This document shows positions 32,832 to 44,572 of a stretch of 64,000 bases of DNA, piece after piece. The stretch's first letter is position 1. Each line of letters starts with the position of its first letter. The notes beneath the pieces were generated by a model. That model had not been told where the DNA came from, did no database searches, and worked only from the letters and a program-made list of their open reading frames with translations. Origin of the DNA: Hirsutella rhossiliensis (Eukaryota > Ascomycota > Sordariomycetes > Hypocreales > Ophiocordycipitaceae); the NCBI RefSeq assembly GCF_020360975.1, contig NW_025408668.1, positions 6,758,001 to 6,822,000 on the forward strand, read 5' to 3'. The position numbers and the translations under genes were made by a program.

Positions 32832-33965
32832 ATGGCCGATGTCCCTCTGCAGGTCATCTCAGATAACGCCGCGGCGGAGCGGCGCGTCACCCCGTCATGG
32901 ACCATCAGCCAGCTCAAGGGAAAGCTCGAAACAGTCACAGGCATCCCCCCGTCGTCTCAAAAATTGACACTCCAGGCGCCTGGAGGGGCGGAACGCGTCC
33001 CCATTGACGCGGCAGATGAGGACAGCATCCGATTGTGCACTTTCCCCCTGGCTCCCTACGCAGAGCTGCATGTAAGTCGGCATGCTCTTGATTTCATTTG
33101 CCTCCCCCCCCCTTGATGAGACGAGGCAGCCCTGGTCAAGGCTCGGGTGGGGGCCGCGCGCTCTCTCTCTTGTCGACTCCCCGTGTGACAAGTTTGTCTC
33201 AGCATTTCCTGCTCGCATGAGGTTGGATGCCGCATTGAATGGAGGAGATGGACCATGCTTGGAGCCGCCGACCTCACCTTTCTTTTTCCCCTCCTTCTCT
33301 TCTGCCCTCTCCTTGCCGTCCCTGCCCACACCCTCTCTCCTCGCCGAGAGAGGGGGTTGGAGGCCCCGGGATCGAGCTTCAGCCAAACCAATGGCTCCGC
33401 TCCTTGGTCCGCCTGGCCGTTCCTTGGTCATCCAAGCGGTAAGACGAGGCTGACCGACGTGGACCCGACTTGACAGGTGGAGGACATTCGACCCCCGGGC
33501 GCTCGCCCCAACTACACCGACACGTCTGGCATCGACAAATACGTCATGCCCGAGCAAGAGTACGAGAAGAAGGTCGACTCGGTCCTAGCCTGGAAAAGGG
33601 CGCAGAAATTGGGACGATTTGACCCCGACGCCCCCGGGCACGAGCAAGCCAGGCTGGATGCCGGGGAGCAGCAAGTGCTGCTCCGAGGCATCCAGATCGG
33701 CAAGCGCTGTCGCGTCGGCGGCGAGGACACGCGCCGAGGCGTCGTCCGGTACGTGGGTGAGGTGGCGGAGATCCCTGGGGGCAGCGGGGCTTGGGTCGGA
33801 GTCCAGCTCGACGAGCCGGGGGGAAAGAACGATGGCAGCATTGCCGGCACACGCTACTGGGGAGAGGTCTCGGAGCTGAAGCACGGAGTCTTTGTGCGTC
33901 CTGAGCGGGTCGAGGTTGGCGACTACCCGCCCATGGATGATTTGGAAGACATGGAGGAGATTTAG
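32832..33965 (+). CDS. ALF1: Tubulin-folding cofactor B (CAP-Gly protein)
   Basis: Two exons (32832-33071 and 33477-33965) give 242 residues. The N-terminal ubiquitin-like domain (LQVISDNAAAERRVTPSW, SSQKLTLQ) is followed by a linker with the cofactor-B signature YTDTSGIDKYVMPEQEYEK. The C-terminal CAP-Gly domain contains GVVRYVGEVAEIPGGSGAWV, VQLDEPGGKNDGSIAG and KHGVFVRPERVEVGD. The acidic end DLEDMEEI fits the tubulin-tail-like EExx terminus used by cofactor B. The protein binds alpha-tubulin in the folding pathway with cofactors A, C, D and E. The intron is 405 nt (GTAAGT..GACAG), much longer than others here, and is pyrimidine-rich toward its middle. Confidence 0.93.
33072..33476 (+). 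other. Long intron of tubulin cofactor B
   Basis: 405 nt with a strong GTAAGT donor and a TTGACAG acceptor. Its middle (33265-33350) is a C/T-rich tract. No ORF of known family is inside it. Confidence 0.8.
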
Positions 33966-35750
33966 GCCCCCGGCGCCCACGAGCAGGGGATGTGTGCCGC
34001 GCTGAACGTCGGCGGTTCTCGGCACCCATCGGCTTCGTTGTGCCAGCAAGCATGTACACTTGGCTCTCTCATTTGGCTGCCTGCGTATATGCACGCAACA
34101 ACATACAAGGGCGGGCCGTTTTGGTCAGTGGTCGACGAGCTGGCACTTTGTGCGTACGCGGCATTGTACCCCGACCCCGTTGTCTCCCCTGGCACATCAC
34201 GCGCAGCCCACGAAGATACCAGCCTCGCAAGTCCCGTCGGGCACAGAAATGCGCGCTTGCATACGTACAAGATGACGGGCGCCTGTGTCGTTGCAGGTAC
34301 ATGCCTCCGTGCGAGCAACATGTCGTGCAGTTCCGAGGAGAGCATGACATATCAAAGATAGGTAGCGAACCAGAGACCCCCCAAACGGAAAAGAAACGGG
34401 CTTGATGTTGAATGCTTCCGGGGCTTCCCACACTCCCCAAGCAGTGTCCAAGGGGACAATCGGACCCGTGCCCCGGTGGGCAGAGATCGCTCGCCTCCCA
34501 CTGCGAGATTTTGGCATGTTTGAAGCTGTGGAGATCAGGAGCAAAACATGTAGGAGTAATATCGCTGCTTGGTCTGGGGGCTGCACTCGAGCCATGGACG
34601 ACAGCCAGGACAGACAAGACATGGAAGAGCCTTGTGTTTTTTTGGGGGGGGGGGGACATGGATGGATTCATGTCCATGTCGTGACGTTGGGAGTTTTGGC
34701 GGCATGGCAAAAACGGCCGCCACCGACAACCTGCCTGGCTTTGCTTGGCACGGAGACGGGTGTCTGGAAGGACGCCTGCCGCAGCGGTGTCTCGCGAACT
34801 ACTGAACTGTACAGTGCCAGCATGTGGAGAGTGGTGGAGTGGGGGGAAGTTGAAGAACATGTCCAGCCTTGGAGCTGATTCGGGATTGCTAGACAGCTTA
34901 GTTCCGAAACGCGGCACTTTGCAAAGCCGGCCCGGCTGTCGCAAGAGGCAGTCGTTGCTGGCAGGGCTCTGAGGACACACGCATGCGTCACACATAGACA
35001 TGTCATGGCAGCAGGAAACGAGTTGTGAACGAGATGCACACGCCAAATGGCGACGGGACACGAACCATTGCAGACGCTCTGTCGCGGGACCGGGGCCAGG
35101 AAACAGGCCGTCGGCCGCTATTGTGTGCGACTCGTTTGCTCCTGTACAAAGACGAGATGGCTGTCAGCTGGCGTCGCTTTGCGTACATTTCCTCGTAATC
35201 ACCTCGTTCATGTATGGAATAGTGTCAAGGACGCACGACGCTTGTACGACCTCAGGGCGTGTCATCCGATGGCCCCTCGTCGGCCGCTTGGGTCCCCCCA
35301 CGGTGGCTCGGCGCCGTCTTGGCCCCCGGATTTGCGATTTGCGGGACGGGTCCTTGGCCAGGGTGGAGGCGCAGAGGGTGGTTACCGTGCATGCAACCCG
35401 AGGCCCAAAAGACGTTGAGCTTGCACCGCGATGCCGTGCGAGGTGGACGGAGAGATACAGGGCATGGTCCTCGGTTTTGAATTATCCAGCTTTGGGGGAG
35501 GCTGGGTTTTCTTACCGTAATCCTCGTCGTCGTAAGCGGAAGTTTTTTGCCGGGTCGAGACGCACAACCGTCGCGTGCTTGACGACCAGGAGACGGGGCG
35601 AAGCAATGGTTGGGTTGAGATGGGGGATGGGTGGGAAGAGGAGAGAACCGACAACAGGGGAGAGGGGGAGAGAGGGCGAGGGGAGAGAGAGAGCGAGCGA
35701 GCGCCCGCAGCGGCATGACTGCAGGACAGGCTACATCCAGAGATAGAATG

Positions 35751-35771
35751 TCATCCATCCATCCATCCATC
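35751..35771 (+). repeat. (CATC)n microsatellite
   Basis: About five copies of CATC. Confidence 0.85.
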
Positions 35772-36979
35772 TTGGCTTGGAGGCCTTTTTTCATCGGCCG
35801 GGTTCGGGAGGGGGCCAAAGGCAGGGCTGCGGCGGGAGCGTGCATGCATACTCACCCATACCTAACATTACAGACTTTGCAATCCCCCCCCCGTCTCATC
35901 CGGACCCCACGATTGGAAGCAGTCGTTGGTCCAGCGTGGCTGACAGCTCATCAGCCTTTCCGTGTGCGTCTCGTATGTTGCAGGTAGCAGAGCGAAGAAG
36001 CTTGGAAGCTTGGCCGGCCAGCAGCAGTGCCCAACACCACGGCTGACGGCGGTGATGGGGGTGGTGGTGGTGGTGATGGCCGTTGGACGCCTCAGCGCAC
36101 CCACCACCACAGCTTGGCCTTTTCCTTTGCAAAGGTGTTCCGCCACCGACACTCGGGCTTGTTTCTGAGTTTCTGAGCAAGCCCGATAAAAATAGATGGT
36201 CAAGACAGGCCAAGCCTGTCGTTGGTGGTGCTGCGCCCGTACCGTATGCGTGTACTGTACATAATTATATGGTGTACATAAATGGGAAGAAGGAAATAAG
36301 GTGCAGCAAACCGGTTCTTGCCGCCCTTGGCCTGCGACAGCCGTGTTTGGATGGCTGAATACCAAGACGTCCCAGCTGTGTCGCTGTCTGGGGCGGTAGG
36401 CGGTTACCGGGCCACTGCCCAGCCGCCGTCGCGCGACATTTCGAGCAAACAAATAGCCCAAGAGAAACCAGTTGGGGCATAGTGGTTGTCTAGTGTGCGC
36501 CTCCCTACCTCGATGGCGCTGTGAGCCATACCTGGGGAACACGCTTGCTACATGCCTGGGCTGTTGTTGGCCACCCTCCGACTCACATTGTCGCGAGAGC
36601 CTCGACCGCTGCCGACCACGGAGATGAGGGAGAGGCCTCTTTTTTTTTTTCCTTTGGGTGGCTTCTGAAAAAACCATGTGTCGACTCTCTCAACAAAGTC
36701 GGAGGCGCCGGGCGTGGGGACGAGCCGGGACGAGACGGCAGCGGACAGAGAGGTGGCATCGTCTTTAGCTTAGTCGGTTTGTTCCTTTTGGCCCGACCAC
36801 CACCAGCAGAGATAAGTAGGGTTCGCGCCGGGCTTTTCTCGCCGGGCCTCGCCGCTCGAGGTACCGTTGCCCTGCGGATTGGCTGGCGGGAGACCTCGGC
36901 GCGCTGGAATGCAAGATGCCACAGGGGACAGTGCAGCACAGTGCAGCGCAGTCACGGCTTGTCGGCCCTCTGCTACAGT

Positions 36980-36997
36980 ACTAGTAGTACTACTAGT
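36980..36997. repeat. Perfect 18-bp palindrome
   Basis: ACTAGTAGTACTACTAGT equals its own reverse complement. It lies about 660 bp upstream of the RING-H2 gene and could be a dimeric factor site, a cruciform or coincidence. Confidence 0.7.
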
Positions 36998-37656
36998 GGT
37001 AGGCACCTCCCTTCGCTGCCCTCCTCCCCCCTCCCCCGCCTGTACTGGCCCTGTGCAGGCCGAAGCCCCCAATTTCCCCGGGCCGTGCACTGTACGGTGG
37101 CTGCTGAGAGGCTTCCGTGTCGTTGCCTTTAGGTCCCGCCACTTTGGGTCGACGGGCAGAACGGCTGCACGCCTTCTCCACTGCCGCACCGCCTGGGCTA
37201 CCTGCATTCCCCGATCGGCCCTGTCCATCTCCCTTGGTCTCCATCTCCATCTCCGTTCCATCCCCTCCCCTCCTCCTCCTCCCCCCGGTTCGCCCCTCCC
37301 CATATACCGTCTCCGTTCTCCGTCTCCATCCTGGTCTCCATCCTCTCTTCGACGCCCCGAGAATCGATTGGCCTCCACCTCGTCATCGCCGCTTCATCAT
37401 CCTCCGGCACTGCAACTCGCCCATATCCGATGTCTCCTCCCTGGAATTGAGAGAGCCCGAAACGTGGCCGCCGCTCCACTCCCGCCCGACCTTGTTTGCC
37501 GTACCATCGGAATCCTGGGAATCTGCTCCGCCGCCGCCTTTGGCCCTGCCCTTGTGGGCAACGCGTCTCCTTCGGCTCTCTCACTGTTGGGCCCCGTCTC
37601 CCGCCCGCTCGGCTGCCCGCGAATCTCGACACGACCCCTTCAAGACGGTCCTCGCC

Positions 37657-39285
37657 ATGGCCGCGTCAGCCGCCTCCTGCGTGGGCGGGCTGCTCTCCCC
37701 CCTCCTCGTCCTCCTCGTCCTCTTCGCCGGTGCCCCCGTTTGGGCCGATGGGGCCACGACTTCGGCGGAAAAGGACGTCCCCGAGTGGGCGTCCAGTAAC
37801 ACGCTGCACCTCACCCTCTCCACCAAACCGGGCCTCCAATTCGCAACCATACCGCTGACCGAGAATCTGGGTCTCAACGAGTCGCAAAGCGCTCGCGGGG
37901 TGAGTGATGATGTGCCATCATGACCACAAAACGCTAACTTGTCCATCTAGATTATCAACCTCCCGGGCGAGCTCAGGCCGGTCAACGTCTCCAACTATAA
38001 CCAAATCAGCGGACCCCAGTTCATCGCCTATCTGCCCTGCGACAAATCCGGCGGCGATAGCTTCATCAGCCCCGACAAGATGCTCAATGCCCTCATGTCC
38101 CAGCGGCCCAAGGCCATCGTACTCTACTCGACCAGCCGGAACTGGTGTTCCATCACGAGCCAGGGGCCACTGTCCTATACCAGCATCCTCACCATGGCCG
38201 ATGCTGGCGAGGCTAGCAACGTCCTGAGCTACCTCGGCGGGTCTGCCGTTGAAGCTCTGGTTCAGGGAAACGCGACCGAGGACCAGTCAGTCAATGAGTC
38301 CAACGGCGGGGGCGGAAACAACTCTGCCGTTGCTATGAGCATCTTGTACAGCATCACGGGTCTCATCACACTGCTGTTCCTCATCATCATCGCTACTGGC
38401 GCTATTCGCGCTCATCGCTACCCCGAGAGGTACGGACCGCGCGGCGCCGTCGGCGGTAGGCCGCGCCAGAGTCGCGCAAAGGGCCTGGCCCGCGCCGTCC
38501 TCGACACCATTCCCATTGTCAAGTTTGGTAATCAACAGTCCTCGGATAAGCCGGACCCCGAGCTTGAGCTGGAGCCTGTCAACACGGATGTCGCGACGCA
38601 GCAGTCGACTAGAGACCCGCGTGCCGACGCGGCGGCGGCGACATCCCCGAGGCGGCCGAGTCGTGACACGAAGGCGTCAACAGCCAATACTGCCGCGGCC
38701 GCGGATAGCGGACAGACGGAGGACGGGCATTTGGGCTGCTCCATCTGCACCGAGGACTTCAAGGTTGGAGAGGACGTCAGAGTCCTGCCCTGCAACCATC
38801 AGTTCCACCCCAACTGTGTGGACCCGTGGCTCGTCAACGTCTCCGGAACATGCCCTCTATGGTGAGTCTCCACCGGTGTATATCCCACCTGCGCCACCGC
38901 AGACGCCCAATCCACACGCGCTAACACCATCTTCAGTCGACTAGATCTAAGGCCCGGGCAGGGCAATGCCAACGACGGCCCGGCCGGCGGAGACGACGAG
39001 TCTCTGCCACCACCACTCGCGCTGGAGGGAGAAGACGGGCAGGGCAGCTCCACGTCTCACGGCAACCGATTTGCACGTCTCCTCGACATCAACAGGCTGC
39101 GGCAAGCCCCCGTGGAAGAGCGGATAGAGGCTCTCAGACAGATGCGGGCGCAGACAAACGAGAACGACTCTCAGGACGGAGAGGGAGGAGACCGGCCACC
39201 ACATGGGGCTCGTCTTACCAAGAAGCTCAAAGACAAGTTCCGGATCCGAACCAGAGCCCAGCTCGCAGGGCGCCGAGAGGGGTAG
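37657..39285 (+). CDS. Secretory-pathway membrane RING-H2 E3 ubiquitin ligase
   Basis: Three exons (37657-37899, 37951-38861, 38937-39285) give 500 residues. A signal peptide (LLSPLLVLLVLFAGAPVWA) opens the protein. A lumenal, N-glycosylatable domain follows (several NxS/T such as NVS and NAT), resembling the PA-type region of RNF13/GRAIL-like ligases. One transmembrane helix lies at about 207-231 (ILYSITGLITLLFLIIIATG). The cytosolic RING-H2 finger is at about 344-385: C-x2-C, then CNHQFHPNC, then CPLC. The last zinc-binding Cys codon is split by intron 2 (TG|T). The tail is acidic and Arg-rich. By homology it would ubiquitinate targets at endosome/vacuole or Golgi membranes; targets are unknown. 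Confidence 0.92.
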
Positions 39286-40433
39286 CGTCGACGCCGCCGC
39301 ACATGGGCCAACGTCAGCGGCCAGCGGAACAAACAGCGCTTGTTAGGGGTGTTCGTGCTGACGGGCTTTTACTTTCAAATCTACGGAACGTGGCAATGTT
39401 GGATTATTTTTAGGCGTTGTGGCGGGCTCGCTCTTGGGAGAACGGAGCGCTCGGGAGGCATGGCACGGCGTTTCCACTCATTTTTACTTCTCTTCATCAA
39501 CAGGACTAGGGATTTAGCGATAACTGGCGGGCTTTTGCGCTTAGGGAGATTGGATTAATCAAGATCTCGGTAACTGCGCATCTCCTTGAGCCGTGACTTG
39601 ATGGGCTCCTGGCCCCGGTCCTCAGTGATTTTTCGGTGCAACCCATGTCTGTGACGACTATCTTGACTCGTCAATGGGCTATTCGCTACGCAGCTTACGC
39701 CCCATGCCAGCCAAGTTGGGCTCGTAGCTACTGTACGGCTGAACAGGCTCGCCAGGGGAAAGACTGGGAGCTGGCGCGCCGCCAAGTATTCTTCCCACTC
39801 TCATCCCCCGGCCCTTGGCGATGTCTGGTCGTACAGAACCGATTGTGGCTTGACGAGTTCCTTGATATATCGATTCATGGGGCGATTCATGGGGCGATTC
39901 ATGGCCCTTGTCTCGCGCGTGACGGGCTCCGACCACCATGGACCGCCGTCCTCGGAGAGAGAGAGAGTCGCAGAGGGCAGGTGGGACACAAGGTCGCTGA
40001 TGCCATCCCCCCGTTCTCGTCAAGGCGAGAGGCAGGCACGCGCGGTGCGCAGGTCATGTCCGATCCGGCTTGGCATGGCCCAAGAAGCGAGGAGAGGAGG
40101 CCAACTTCAGCGGGCTCGCAATATGCCACCCATGACCGCCAATCGCGTCCTATAAACCTAAGTGTTCTTCTTCTTGCTGCAGACCGACAGACTGCTGGCC
40201 CGATCGGTCCTTGCATCGTCCGCGACGCGTGCCCTGGACGACGTCGAAGGGGCTCGGCGCCCCGGTACTAGGGCCGGCCAAGATCGCAGGCCTCTCTCCG
40301 TTCGCTCGCTCGCCTCTTTCAGCCTCGGCCCGTCTCTCTCCTTCCGAGTGGTTTGGTCTCGCGCTTCCCCCTCGTTGCCGGCAACCTCTGAAACGGAGGC
40401 TTCGACGGAGCCAGGGGGACATAGACGCACCCG
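39286..40433. other. Intergenic region
   Basis: 1.1 kb without a recognised gene. It has a TACTGTAC octamer at 39729-39736, a 12-nt tandem repeat at 39871-39904 and, nearest the next gene, GC-rich promoter sequence. Confidence 0.5.
39871..39904 (+). repeat. Tandem CGATTCATGGGG repeat
   Basis: Nearly three perfect copies of a 12-nt unit. Confidence 0.85.
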
Positions 40434-42201
40434 ATGGACCCGCCGCCGTTCGTGGCCAAGAGGGTGCCCCTCCCCGGAAGGATCATCAGCATGGTCCTGA
40501 CCCTGGTCGCCACAACGGTCCTCAGCTTGTTCCTCAGTAAGCCCGGGAGCGCACACGACGTCGTCGACGGTGGAGGGAGAGGCGTGGACTGACGTCGGAG
40601 CCCTTTGCGGCCGCAGCGCAGAGAGTCTTGGCCATCAGGGCCTGGAGCCGGCTTCCGCTCGTCGTCTGGTGTGCGTCCCGGTCCCTCTCCTGGTGCTGCT
40701 GCCTCCGAGGTCAAACGGCTGACGGCGGGCGAGGGGCGCGCAAAGTGGTCTTTGCCATATACATAGACTCGTACGTCTTCGTCTTCGCCTCGGCCTTGTT
40801 GCAGCACGCGTTCGGACCCAACTCGAGTCCGAGGGCCTGCGATAGCACTATCCTGCTCTGCCTGGTGTGTTATGTTACCACAAAGGTAGTCCATTGTCGC
40901 GTGCTTGACCGAGGCAGACACTCATCGTGGCAGATTGTGAGTCTCGGCGCAACGGCCGGCTCGCCGTTCACCCTCTGACTGCGTTTGTCTAGTTGATATA
41001 CCTCTTCCTGGTTGAAAAGGCGGTGAGTGTCGCCACGATAACAGTCCCGACGAGACCACTGACTCTGCGCAAGCACATTATGCGCCCGGCGCCGAAGCTC
41101 AGGAGACACTCCAAGCTGTACCTCTTCCACTCGCTCGGGATACTAGGAGCATACATCGTCGTCATTCTGCTCAACTTCATCTTGTGCGTTGCCCAGTCTC
41201 GCTGCCCGGCTTTGCCCTCGAGGTGGTGTTTATAACCAGCCTGCAGCCGCATAGCCAAGCTCGCCAACGGCTGGTGCATCATCGGCATGAGGAGCCTTGC
41301 CATGATACCGCTCATCTCCTTCGACACGTTTGTCAACGTCTACCTGACGCTCATGTTCCTCATTCCCCTGAAGGGTGAGAGCTCCCTCCCCGATTCGGGA
41401 GGTGACAGCAGGGGAGCCTGACCGTGTCTCTCAACCGCCGCAGGGCTTTATTCGTTTGGGAACATGCCACGCAGCCCGGCAAGCGTGCGCCTTCGAACCG
41501 TGGCCTTTCGCACGTTTTGCGGTGCCGTGTTTACCTCGCTGAGCAGCATCGTGTAAGGGAAACCTCCCGGGAGCCTACTGCAGACTAGACTTGCTGACAC
41601 GTCCCGCCCAACAGTAACCTGACCGTTCTGATGGTGCTGGACGGAGAGCCGGGATGGGTATGCCTGATGTGTTGCAACTGCGACAGTCTGACTCCCTCCC
41701 TGCTCAAGCGGCTGTCTCTTCCTTCTTCCCCCCTAACGTGTGCCTCTGGCAGTTCTCTTTTCGGCCGTCGTCATCCAGTGGGTGACGTCGAGAGACAACG
41801 CCGGCACTTCGAGCTCGACATCGTCTCGCGGAGTTGCCACGGCCCGATACGACGCCACGACGACGGACTCGTTCAGGGCGTCGACGCCGTGCCCGCTTCA
41901 GCGGACGCCGTCGATGCTGGCGGACATGATTCCCATCAGCACGAGGGCGTCGTTGTTTTGCCGCGACGAGACCCTCGACGTGCCACGGAGCCGGAGGGCA
42001 GCCGACGCCACGGCGAGCACGCGCGACAGCGAGACGGGCCAGCACGTGGGCCGCAATGCGTACGCGGCGGCGCGCGAGAGCTCTGGCCTGTCCGTGGCCG
42101 GGAGCTGCACGAGGCATCCTCCAACAACTATGGCGGCCGGACAGCCGGACCAGGGGAGTGCATGTCCGTACCCTATCTCGGCCAGCACGTCGCCCTGCTA
42201 G
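40434..42201 (+). CDS. Multi-pass membrane protein, conserved in filamentous fungi
   Basis: Nine exons: 40434-40536, 40617-40670, 40746-40885, 40993-41022, 41074-41183, 41247-41374, 41444-41552, 41615-41685, 41753-42201; 397 residues. All junctions keep frame and restore a known fungal family of unknown function: RAWSRLPLVVWLVFAIYIDS, STILLCLVCYVTTKLIYLFL, KLYLFHSLGILGAYIV, MIPLISFDTFVNVYLT, RLRTVAFRTFCGA and LFSAVVIQWVTSRDN. Six or seven transmembrane helices can be placed between residues 17 and 262; the C-terminal 135 residues are hydrophilic and Ser/Thr-rich, probably cytosolic. The 51-nt intron 41023-41073 is a multiple of three and could be read through (adding 17 residues), but it has GTGAGT, CTGAC and AAG signals, and its removal restores the family alignment. 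Function is unknown. Confidence 0.85.
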
Positions 42202-43354
42202 CAGGGGAGAGGGGGGAAGACTTCCCGAGGCGAAACAGAGGAGAGAGAGAGGGAGGGAGGAGGCCCTGGCTAGGATACCAAGAGCTACAGAATGAGCAAA
42301 ATGTTTTTTTTTATTCTCACTTGCTTCCCTGATCACGCGAAACAAGGCCCGTGCCAAACGAGACTCATCCGGCTCGAGAGGCGTCGAGGCAGGCAGGCAG
42401 CAGTCGACACACCACACACCATTCCCACCCGCACATGTGAAACTCGGTTGCCAAGTTACTTTACGAAGTGAACAAGGCCTTTGTGCCTTGTCCCCCCAAA
42501 GAGCGAGACACGCCGGCCACCACGCCATGTTCCTTGACTTGCCCCTGCGCGGGGGAAGAATGAGGGGGACGGGAAAAGGAAATCAAAGGCGACGGCGAGA
42601 AAGAGAAAAGAAAGGTAGAACCGACGGAGAAGGGGAGAGAGGGCAGAGGGGGACAGGGGACAAGCAAAGGGGGCACGCAGTCCACGTCAGCTCCAGGCGC
42701 TCGCCCTGTCATCTCATCCCATGCCGTGACACCGAGGCATGCCGTGTTTGTCCGCGGGGACCAAGAGACAGGCGCCGTCCTCTCTCGGCATCACGAGCTG
42801 AAGATGCATCACCCGGCTTGCCGTCGACGGCAGCTTGGTTGGGGAGAAAACGCATGTTTGAGACAAAAACGTGGCGTCGTCAAATTCGCTTCATCGTAGC
42901 TCGTAGTCTAAGTGACCGCGTCTGATCTCGGCCCCCATGCCGCACCGCGCCGAGTAGATTCCCGTCGCCCAAAAGTCGCCGTGCCCTTCCATCTGCCACT
43001 GTCCGTCGCGCGGGTTCCCGTCATGGGTGGTGGCCAATCGAGGAAGCTTCCCCAAAGAGGCCGGATCGCGTGCCCGTCCATGACGAGCCGCCGGGCCCAA
43101 ACCAGGGCGACGCAGACCCCGCATCCAGAGGCGTGGGCAGGGAAAAGCCAAATATATACAGAAGAAGATGAACTTGCGCCACTCTTACCCCTTTTCACTG
43201 GCCAAAATCCCCCCAACCTTTCCGCCAACGCCGACCATCCCGGCTGGAGATGATGGGTTGTCAAGATGGAAAAAAAAGAACAGCAAAAATGGTGGGTATC
43301 CCCTAACGAGTGTGTAAGAAGTAAAATCGGCTCTTGCAACTTGCCGGGTCGCGC
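42202..43354. other. Convergent intergenic region
   Basis: 1.15 kb containing the 3' ends of the membrane protein and the GH128 gene. It has an A/G-rich stretch at 42575-42670. No gene recognised. Confidence 0.5.
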
Positions 43355-44572
43355 CTAAGAGGCGCCAACAAAGACCCTGCCCGTATCGCTGAGCTGGTTC
43401 GCAGACATCAGCTTGCCCTCGGCGCACATGAAGGGCGCGTAGGCATGGACGAAGTCCATTCCGTCGAGCTTGGACATGACCGACTCCAGGAAACCCGGCG
43501 TCTCGGCAGGCTGGCCAGCAGCGTCGACGGGCGCAAACTCGGTCAGCCAGATGGGTTTTCCTCCGCAGGCCTCATGAGCGTCCTCGAGGTGCTTGTACAG
43601 AGTGTTCTCGTACTGCGCCTGCGAGTACCAGTGTACATTGCAAAAGTCGATGCGGCACTTGTCCTGCTGCTTGTCGCATTCGCTTATGAAGGACTTGAGC
43701 CACTGGATGCCTTGACCAGGCTGGCCACTGTTGGTGACGGAGGGCGAGCCAATCAAGACCTTACCGCCGTAAGGGTTCAAGTACTGGACGTGGGCGGCGG
43801 CAGCCTGCTCAGGGTTCATGTTGGCCTGTCCACTGTTGTCGGGCTCGTTGAAACTGAACATGGCCTTGGCGCCGTTCGTAATGGCCGTTTGGGCATCCAA
43901 CTCCCAATGATCAGTGAATTTGGTCTGGTCTCCCCAAAGGGTAGGGACGAAGTTGACCGTGGAATTCAGGCCCTGCGACGAAGAGCCCCAGTTGTAAGCC
44001 CAGTCGCACTTGTCGCACATTTTGATAAGGCTGTTGGCGAGCTTGGCGTCGTTGTATGCCACGCCTCGCTTTCCTGGAAAGGGGGCCCCCGATCCGGAGC
44101 CGCCCTGGCCACCGCCAGACGCGTGAGGAGTGGTTGCCGGAGCAGAGGGGGCAGCGGAGGGCTCAGCAGGCTTATCGCCATAGCCGGCCGACGGAGAAAC
44201 AGCTTCAACCTGAACAAGAGGCTTGACAGACGTGGCGAGCGTCGTCTGAGGGTCTTGGGGCGCGGCAGCGGCCGACTCTGGAGCCTTGACAGCCGCGTTG
44301 ACGTTGCTGTAGACAGGAGTGGAAGTCGAGAGAGTGCTAGTCTTGGCAGCTTCTTGGGCAGGGCGAATGTTGGCCAGGAACTGGCGGGGCGGTGGCACGG
44401 TCTCCTGGGGCGCGTTGACGTAGACGGTGGTCCAGACGGTGACCCGGTCGACGATTTCCTCGCGCTTCTGCAGCTGGTAGCGGCGATGGAGGTGGCGGTG
44501 CGAGTTGGAGGCCAGAGCCTGCTCTGCGAGAGCGGCAAAGGCGGTGAATGTCAGGATGTTTTTGGGCAACAT
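43355..44572 (-). CDS. Secreted GH128 (Asl1-type) glycoside hydrolase
   Basis: A single-exon gene of 405 residues on the minus strand. The signal peptide is MLPKNILTFTAFAALAEQALA. A Ser/Thr/Ala/Pro-rich linker of about 140 residues, likely O-glycosylated, leads to the catalytic (beta/alpha)8 domain from about 168 to 405. It opens with KRGVAYNDAKLANSL; FSFNEPDNSGQ carries the presumed acid/base Glu (about E243) and IWLTEFAP the nucleophile Glu (about E345). The family is fungal beta-1,3-glucanase or Asl1 cell-wall protein (Glyco_hydro_cc domain). The product probably acts in the cell wall on beta-glucan. I see no GPI-anchor signal at the C-terminus (VFVGAS). The start is the first Met before the signal peptide. 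Confidence 0.94.
   Translation of the reverse strand: MLPKNILTFTAFAALAEQALASNSHRHLHRRYQLQKREEIVDRVTVWTTVYVNAPQETVPPPRQFLANIRPAQEAAKTSTLSTSTPVYSNVNAAVKAPESAAAAPQDPQTTLATSVKPLVQVEAVSPSAGYGDKPAEPSAAPSAPATTPHASGGGQGGSGSGAPFPGKRGVAYNDAKLANSLIKMCDKCDWAYNWGSSSQGLNSTVNFVPTLWGDQTKFTDHWELDAQTAITNGAKAMFSFNEPDNSGQANMNPEQAAAAHVQYLNPYGGKVLIGSPSVTNSGQPGQGIQWLKSFISECDKQQDKCRIDFCNVHWYSQAQYENTLYKHLEDAHEACGGKPIWLTEFAPVDAAGQPAETPGFLESVMSKLDGMDFVHAYAPFMCAEGKLMSANQLSDTGRVFVGAS

Larger units (their letters stand above)
33966..37656. other. 3.7 kb intergenic region before the RING gene
   Basis: No recognisable gene. Overlapping frames occur but match nothing. Contents include a poly-G run at 34643-34656, a (CATC)n tract at about 35751-35771, a GGTGGTGGT tract at 36058-36075, a perfect 18-bp palindrome at 36980-36997 and a pyrimidine-rich stretch at about 37210-37440 that probably forms promoter or 5' UTR of the RING-H2 gene. 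Confidence 0.45.
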
